Notes under the pieces: model-generated
What the model saw: the letters and a program-made list of their open reading frames with translations, nothing else
The model's database searches: none
Told to the model about the DNA's origin: nothing
Part shown: in pieces, positions 5,902-10,317 of the stretch
Layout: each line of letters opens with the position of its first letter
Position numbering within the stretch: position 1 is the stretch's first letter
Assembly (NCBI GenBank): GCA_964386525.1
Contig: CAYLSO010000310.1
Location: 1 to 10,317 of the forward strand
Direction: 5' to 3'
Length of the DNA stretch: 10,317 nt
Source: CAYLSO01 sp964386525
Lineage (GTDB): Bacteria > Eisenbacteria > RBG-16-71-46 > DASYSL01
Position numbers and translations under genes: made by a program

Positions 5902-7722
5902 ATGCCCTTCTCCGACCTGCAGTCCTTCCTCGCCCACCTCGAGCGCCACGGCGACCTGCACCGCGTGCGCGCCGAGGTGGACCCCGAGTACGAGATCACC
6001 GAGATCGCCGTGCGCGCCGTGCGTGAGGAGCGGCCGGCGCTGCTGTTCGAGCGCGTGAAGGGCTCGCCCTATCCGCTGGCGGTCAACGTGCTGGCCACGC
6101 CGCGCCGCATCGAATGGGCGCTGGGCCGCCACCCCGAGGAAGTCGGCGCCGGCATCGTCAGCCTGCTCGAGAAGCTCAAGCGCCCCAGCCTCGCCTCGCT
6201 GGCGGCGGCGCGGGGGCAGGTGGCCCGGGCGCTCGGCGCGCGCGTCAAGCGCGTCGGCCGCGCGCCCTGCCAGGAAGTGATCGAGGAGCCGGATCTCACG
6301 CAGCTTCCGGTGCTGCGCTGCTGGCCCGAAGACGGCGGGCGCTTCGTCACCTGCGGGCTGGTGCTCACCGCCGATCCCGAGACCGGCGAGCGCAACCTGG
6401 GCCTCTACCGCATGCACGTCTACGGCCCGGCCGAGACCGGTATGCACTGGCAGATCCAGAAGGGCGGCGGCTTCCACTATCACGTCGCGGAGAAGCGCGG
6501 GCAGCCGCTGCCGCTGACCGTGGCGATCGGCGCCGACCCCTGCCTGCTGCTCGCCGCCGTGGCGCCGCTGCCCGAGGGCGTCGACGAGCTGGTCTTCGCC
6601 GCCTATCTGCGCGGCTCCCCCACCCCGCTGGCGCGCGCCGCGCGCGTCGACGCCTGGGCGCCGGCCGCCGCCGAGTTCGTGCTCGAGGGCGAGGTGGCGC
6701 CCGGCGAGCGCCGGCAGGAAGGACCCTTCGGCGACCACTTCGGCCACTACTCGAACGCCGCGCCGTTCCCGGTGTTCCGGCTCAAGGCCGTGACGCACCG
6801 CCGCCGGCCGGTGTACCTTGCCAGCGTCGTCGGCAAGCCCCCCCAGGAGGACAAGGCGCTGGGCGAGGCGGTGGGCGCGATGATGGGCCCGCTGGTGCGG
6901 CTCCTTCACCGCGAGGTGCGCGACCTCTCGGCCCGCTACGAAGCCGGGTTCCACAACCTGCTCGTGGTGGCGGTCGAGGAGCGTTACGCGAAAGAGGGAA
7001 TGCGCGCCGCGCTCGGCCTGCTGGGCACCGGCCAGCTGTCGCTGACCAAGTGCCTGGTGCTGGTGGACGCGGGCGTGGACGTGCGCGACCTCGGCGCCGT
7101 GCTGCGCGCCGTCCGCGATCACTTCGACCCGGCCGAGGACTTCCTGCTGTTGCCCGGGGTGCCGCTGGACACGCTGGATTTCACCAGCGGCCGCATGAAC
7201 CTGGGCAGCAAGATGGTGCTCGACGCCACCGGCCAGCGCGCCGTGGGGCCGGGCAACGCGCCGCAGGAAGTGCGGCCGCGCGCCGCCGGAGGGCCGCCCG
7301 GGGCCGAGACGCGCGCGCGCTGGGAGCGCTTCCTGGCGGAGCTTCTCCGGCACGAGAGCGCGGTGCGCGGGGCCCGCGTCTTCGAGGACTGCTGGCTCAC
7401 CGTGCAGGTGGCCGGCGACGGGCGGCGCATCGTCGAGGAACTGGTGCGCGAGCCCGCCCTGGCGGGGCTCAAGGTGATCGCCGCGGTGAGCCCCGACGTG
7501 CCGCTCGACGACCCCACGCTGCACTGGTGGGGCGTGTTCACGCGCTTCGACGCGGCGCGCGACGTGGTCTTCACCGAGGCGAGGCTCGACGGCGCCTGGC
7601 CGGGCTACGGCGGGCGTCTGGGCATCGACGCGACGTTCAAGGCAGGTTATCCCCGGCCGCTCGAGATGCGGGACGACATCGTGGAGAGGGTGGACCGACG
7701 GTGGAACGAGTACTGGAGCTGA
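5902..7722 (+). CDS. mqnL: UbiD-like menaquinone biosynthesis decarboxylase (MqnL type)
   Basis: This 606-residue UbiD-family decarboxylase should remove the carboxyl group from the prenylated dihydroxynaphthoate intermediate late in futalosine-dependent menaquinone synthesis, using prenylated FMN. It is longer than E. coli UbiD (about 500 residues), as is usual for the branch found in futalosine clusters (SCO4490-like). Visible features are the N-terminal FSDLQSFLAHLERHGDLHRV, the flavin- and metal-site segment LGLYRMHVYGPAETGMHW with Arg170 and His182, and the active-site EGPFGDHFGHYS with Glu273 and Asp278, corresponding to the Glu-x4-Glu/Asp pair of the family. The C-terminal segment ends with GIDATFKAGYPRP, also characteristic. 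The ATG at 5902 gives the expected N-terminus and lies 43 bases after the UbiX-like gene. The start of mqnE overlaps its 3' end. No key residue appears lost. Confidence 0.9.
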   Translation: MPFSDLQSFLAHLERHGDLHRVRAEVDPEYEITEIAVRAVREERPALLFERVKGSPYPLAVNVLATPRRIEWALGRHPEEVGAGIVSLLEKLKRPSLASLAAARGQVARALGARVKRVGRAPCQEVIEEPDLTQLPVLRCWPEDGGRFVTCGLVLTADPETGERNLGLYRMHVYGPAETGMHWQIQKGGGFHYHVAEKRGQPLPLTVAIGADPCLLLAAVAPLPEGVDELVFAAYLRGSPTPLARAARVDAWAPAAAEFVLEGEVAPGERRQEGPFGDHFGHYSNAAPFPVFRLKAVTHRRRPVYLASVVGKPPQEDKALGEAVGAMMGPLVRLLHREVRDLSARYEAGFHNLLVVAVEERYAKEGMRAALGLLGTGQLSLTKCLVLVDAGVDVRDLGAVLRAVRDHFDPAEDFLLLPGVPLDTLDFTSGRMNLGSKMVLDATGQRAVGPGNAPQEVRPRAAGGPPGAETRARWERFLAELLRHESAVRGARVFEDCWLTVQVAGDGRRIVEELVREPALAGLKVIAAVSPDVPLDDPTLHWWGVFTRFDAARDVVFTEARLDGAWPGYGGRLGIDATFKAGYPRPLEMRDDIVERVDRRWNEYWS

Positions 7723-8909
7723 AGGGCGAAGGGCCGCCGCTGGAGGATCTGGTCCGCGCACGCCGGGGGCTGTTGCGCGACCCGGCCCTGACGCGCATCG
7801 CCGACAAGCTCACGGCCGGCGAGCGCCTGGACTTCGCCGACGGCCTGGCCGTGCTGGGCACGGCCGACGTGCCCGGAGCGGGACTCCTGGCCGACGCCGT
7901 GCGCACCGCGCGGCACGGCGACTACACCTACTTCGTCTTCAACCGCCAGATCAACCCGACCGACTATTGCGTGCTCGACTGCTGCTTCTGCGACTACGCC
8001 AAGCGGCCCCAGGACCCCACCGGCTACGAGATGACGATGGACGAGATCCTCGCCCACTGCGCCGACGGGGTCAGCGAGGTGCACATCGTCGGCGGCCTGC
8101 ACCCCAAGTGGAAGTACGACCACTACCTCGAGATCGTGCGGCAGATCCGGCGCGCCTATCCGGCCGTGCAGATCAAGGCCTACACGGCCGTGGAGATCGA
8201 CTTCTTCACCCGCCTGTCGCGCAAGGGCGTGGCCGAGGTGCTGGCCGACCTGCGCGCGGCGGGGCTCGACGCGCTGCCCGGCGGCGGCGCCGAAGTCTTC
8301 TCGGAGCGGGTCAAGAAGCTGCTGTTCCCGCAGAAGACCGGCGGCGAGCGCTGGCTGGAGATCCACCGCGTGGCGCACGAGATGGGCATCCGCTCCAACG
8401 CCACGCTGCTCTACGGCCACGTCGAGACGTACGCGGAACGGGTGGACCACGTGCTCAAGCTGCGGGCGCTGGAGGACCGGGCCCCCGGCTTCTTCGCCTT
8501 CATCCCGCTCGCCTTCCAGCCCGGCACCACGGGCATCCGCACCCGCCAGGCGCCGCCGAACGAAGACCTGCGCACCCTGGCCATGAGCCGACTGGTGTTC
8601 GACAACGTGCCGCACGTCAAGTCGTACTGGGTGATGCTGGGCGAGGAGACGGCGTCGGTGGGGCTGACTTACGGCGCCTCCGACCTCGACGGCACCATCG
8701 GCGTCGAGCGCATCGCGCACGCCGCCCTGGCCGCCTCGCCGCTCGGGCTCGCGCGCGAGCGGCTGGTGGGGATGATCCGCGAAGCCGGGCGCATCCCGGT
8801 GGAACGCGACGCGCTGTACCGCGTGGTGCGGGTGTACGGCCGCCACGTCGGCGACGAGGCCAGCGCCGGCGACGAGGCCAGGGCCGGCGACGAGGCGGGG
8901 ACCGCGTGA
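7701..8909 (+). CDS. mqnE: aminodeoxyfutalosine synthase, radical SAM enzyme MqnE
   Basis: This 402-residue radical SAM enzyme is expected to join the adenosyl part of SAM to 3-[(1-carboxyvinyl)oxy]benzoate (the MqnA product), giving 6-amino-6-deoxyfutalosine. The [4Fe-4S] motif is CVLDCCFC (Cys90, Cys94, Cys97; CX3CX2C), with an extra Cys95. It sits after FNRQINPTDY, as in MqnE. Other family segments are EVHIVGGLHPKW, IKAYTAVEIDFF, LPGGGAEVFSERV, NATLLYGHVE and FIPLAFQPG. No ATG gives the right N-terminus. The GTG at 7701 does, with GAGGG (7686-7690) upstream, and it makes the gene overlap the decarboxylase by 22 bases. The last 19 or so residues are a Gly-Asp-Glu-Ala repeat outside the conserved fold. 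MqnC is the other radical SAM enzyme of the pathway; the GGLHPKW and AYTAVEI segments favour MqnE. Its presence implies the aminodeoxyfutalosine branch rather than the MqnB-futalosine branch. Confidence 0.9.
   Translation: MERVLELKGEGPPLEDLVRARRGLLRDPALTRIADKLTAGERLDFADGLAVLGTADVPGAGLLADAVRTARHGDYTYFVFNRQINPTDYCVLDCCFCDYAKRPQDPTGYEMTMDEILAHCADGVSEVHIVGGLHPKWKYDHYLEIVRQIRRAYPAVQIKAYTAVEIDFFTRLSRKGVAEVLADLRAAGLDALPGGGAEVFSERVKKLLFPQKTGGERWLEIHRVAHEMGIRSNATLLYGHVETYAERVDHVLKLRALEDRAPGFFAFIPLAFQPGTTGIRTRQAPPNEDLRTLAMSRLVFDNVPHVKSYWVMLGEETASVGLTYGASDLDGTIGVERIAHAALAASPLGLARERLVGMIREAGRIPVERDALYRVVRVYGRHVGDEASAGDEARAGDEAGTA
8850..8903 (+). repeat. three 18-base tandem repeats in the 3' end of mqnE
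   Basis: Units 8850-8867, 8868-8885 and 8886-8903 begin GGCGACGAGGC; the first two differ at one base, while the third diverges in its second half. Each encodes Gly-Asp-Glu-Ala plus two small residues. The array ends six bases before the mqnE stop and also supplies the purine-rich sequence upstream of the mqnA GTG. It looks like a recent slippage expansion. Confidence 0.8.
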
Positions 8910-9691
8910 GCGCGAGCTTCACCGTCGCCCGCATCCCCTATCTGAACGTGCAGCCTTTCTGCGCCGACTGGGAGCACGTGCCGGCGCGCAGCATCGAGAT
9001 GGCGCCGCGCCGCCTCGGGCAGGAGGCGCGCGCCGGGCGAGTGGACGCCGGGGTCATGGCGGCGGCCGACTTCTTCGAGCTCGAGGGCGACTTCGAGCGG
9101 GTCGGCCCCTTCGGCATCGCCTGCCGCGGCCGGGTGGACAGCGTCCTGCTGCTGGCGCGCGCGCCGGTGACGGCCCTGGGTGGGGCGCGCGTCTGCCTGA
9201 CGCCGGAGAGCAGTACTTCGGCCGCGCTCGTGCGCCTATTGCTCGAGCGGCGCTTCGGCCTCACGGGGCTGCGCTTCGAGCGCGCCGCCACGCCGCTGCC
9301 GGGGCGGCTCGCCGACGGCGAGGCCTGGCTGGCCATCGGGGATGCGGCGCTGGCCGCGTTGCAGGCAGCGCCCGGGGACGTCTGCCTGGATCTCGGCGCG
9401 GCGTGGACCGAGTGGACCGGCCTGCCCTTCGTCTACGCGGTGTGGGCGGTCCGCAAGAGCCTGCCCGCCGCGACCCGCACCGGCTTCGCCGCCTTCCTCG
9501 ACGCCTCGCTGGCGCGCGGCGAGCGCGACCTGGCGGGCGCCGCCCGCGCCGACCCCGCAGCCCACGGCGGTGCCTTGGGCCCGCCGGAACACCTGGAGCG
9601 CTATCTCGGCCGCTTCACCTATCGCCTGGGAGCCGCGGAGGAAGAGGGCCTCGCCACCTTCCGCCGCCTCCTGTCGGAGTTCGCCCCGTGA
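8906..9691 (+). CDS. mqnA: chorismate dehydratase MqnA
   Basis: This 261-residue protein of the MqnA/MqnD periplasmic-binding-like fold should convert chorismate to 3-[(1-carboxyvinyl)oxy]benzoate, the first step of the futalosine pathway. The N-terminal VARIPYLNVQPF is the typical MqnA opening. Also visible are RAGRVDAGVMAAADFF, the central LTPESSTSAALVRLLL, and WTEWTGLPFVYAVWAVRK, conserved in the family. The start is a GTG whose last two bases form the beginning of the mqnE TGA stop (a four-base GTGA overlap), so translation is probably coupled; the GAGGCGGGG just upstream may serve as ribosome binding site. No ATG occurs near the conserved N-terminus. The paralogue MqnD, which acts after MqnC, is the main alternative, but the N-terminus and placement between mqnE and mqnC fit MqnA better. 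Confidence 0.87.
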   Translation: MSASFTVARIPYLNVQPFCADWEHVPARSIEMAPRRLGQEARAGRVDAGVMAAADFFELEGDFERVGPFGIACRGRVDSVLLLARAPVTALGGARVCLTPESSTSAALVRLLLERRFGLTGLRFERAATPLPGRLADGEAWLAIGDAALAALQAAPGDVCLDLGAAWTEWTGLPFVYAVWAVRKSLPAATRTGFAAFLDASLARGERDLAGAARADPAAHGGALGPPEHLERYLGRFTYRLGAAEEEGLATFRRLLSEFAP

Positions 9692-10317
9692 GCCACGATC
9701 CCGCTGCCGGAGACTACGAGAAGAGCCCCACCCCCGTCGCCTCGCTCACCCTGCGCTGGCCCGAGAAGCCCGCCGACCCGGTCATCCCGCGCGGCCCGGT
9801 GCCGCCTGAGATGGCGCAGATCCGCGAGGCGGTACAGGCCGGCCGCCGGCTGACCCGCGAGGAGGGCCTCTACCTGCTCACCGACGCGCCCCTGGCCGAG
9901 CTGGGCGCGCTGGCGCAGCAGGAGCGCTTCCGCCGCCACCCCGAGCCCGTCGTCACCTACGTGATGGACTCCAACCCCAACTACACGAACGTCTGCACGG
10001 TGGACTGTCACTTCTGCGCCTTCTACCGCAAGGCGGGACACGCCGAGGCCTACACGCTCACCGTCGGGCAGGTGGTGGAGCACGTGCGCGAGGCGGCGGC
10101 GTGGGGCTGCACCACGGTGCTCCTGCAGGGCGGACTCAATCCCGAGTTGCCGCTCTCCTACTACACCGACCTGGTGCGCGCCGTGAAGCGGGAGTTCCCG
10201 CAGGTCACGCCGCACTTCTTCTCGGCCCCCGAGATCCTCCAGGTGGCCGAGGTCTCCGGGCTGACGGTGCGCGGCGTGCTGCAGGCGCTGGTCGACGCCG
10301 GCCAGACGACGCTGCCC
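9688..10317 (+). CDS. mqnC: cyclic dehypoxanthinylfutalosine synthase MqnC (partial, 3' end outside window)
   Basis: The first 210 codons of a radical SAM enzyme are present and the frame is open at the window end; the family is usually about 350-400 residues. MqnC cyclises dehypoxanthinylfutalosine, the step before MqnD. The [4Fe-4S] motif CTVDCHFCAF (Cys103, Cys107, Cys110; CX3CX2C) follows YVMDSNPNYTNV, and the segments LLQGGLNPELPLSYY and PHFFSAPEI are typical of MqnC. The GTG at 9688 overlaps the mqnA stop as GTGA and has GGAG eight bases upstream (9676-9679), which supports it. It adds 41 proline-rich residues before the ATG at 9811, where the usual family N-terminus (REAVQAGRRLTREEG) begins, so initiation at 9811 remains possible. 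Confidence 0.88.
   Translation, partial: MSHDPAAGDYEKSPTPVASLTLRWPEKPADPVIPRGPVPPEMAQIREAVQAGRRLTREEGLYLLTDAPLAELGALAQQERFRRHPEPVVTYVMDSNPNYTNVCTVDCHFCAFYRKAGHAEAYTLTVGQVVEHVREAAAWGCTTVLLQGGLNPELPLSYYTDLVRAVKREFPQVTPHFFSAPEILQVAEVSGLTVRGVLQALVDAGQTTLP

Noticed and set aside
5722..7761. Minus-strand open frame of 679 codons opposite the UbiX-like and UbiD-like genes
   Set aside because: Its composition (His/Arg/Gln/Ala-rich) and lack of motifs mark it as the antisense shadow of the decarboxylase gene.
1..10317. CRISPR array, tRNA, rRNA, insertion sequence or prophage genes
   Set aside because: No spaced direct repeats, tRNA-like cloverleaf, rRNA-like stretch, transposase or phage gene was seen; the window is almost fully occupied by the metabolic and envelope genes described.

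Overview
This is a very GC-rich window (roughly 70% or more by eye) with tightly packed genes, many GTG starts and four-base stop/start overlaps. The organism is a bacterium that makes menaquinone by the futalosine (Mqn) route. A secreted zinc carboxypeptidase and a membrane glycosyltransferase of the envelope-polysaccharide type suggest a Gram-negative, high-GC lineage such as Acidobacteriota, Myxococcota or a related uncultured phylum. The sequence alone does not settle the taxonomy.

Left part (1-1898, + strand): one exported M14-family metallocarboxypeptidase with all expected zinc and catalytic residues. It converges on a minus-strand gene (1917-3917) with an 18-base gap. A perfect 10-bp inverted repeat covers the stop codon of the peptidase gene.

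Middle part (1917-4324): the minus-strand gene encodes an unusual two-part protein. It has an N-terminal GT2 glycosyltransferase followed by a membrane and nucleotide-binding-like region resembling polyprenyl-phosphate glycosylphosphotransferases (WcaJ/WbaP type), whose C-terminal catalytic domain looks shrunken and lacks the Asp-Glu dyad. Just upstream of it, on the same strand, is a 43-codon stretch that reads like the conserved C-terminus of a polyprenol-phosphate mannosyltransferase (DPM1-like) with no body. I read this as a gene remnant at a rearrangement breakpoint between an old glycosyltransferase operon and the menaquinone operon.

Right part (4325-10317, + strand): a six-gene menaquinone operon in the order mqnP (UbiA-like prenyltransferase), UbiX-like flavin prenyltransferase, UbiD-like decarboxylase, mqnE, mqnA, and mqnC (cut by the window end). 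Late-step genes come first and early-step genes last. MqnA dehydrates chorismate, MqnE adds the adenosyl part of SAM to give aminodeoxyfutalosine, and MqnC cyclises the later intermediate. After MqnD, which is not in the window, MqnP prenylates the dihydroxynaphthoate product and the UbiD-like enzyme decarboxylates it, using prenylated FMN made by the UbiX-like enzyme. MqnB (or a multifunctional nucleosidase), MqnD and the final methyltransferase are not seen here.

The operon itself is ordinary, known biology. The points most worth a second look are the hybrid glycosyltransferase, the DPM1-like tail beside it, and the inverted repeat at the convergent gene ends.
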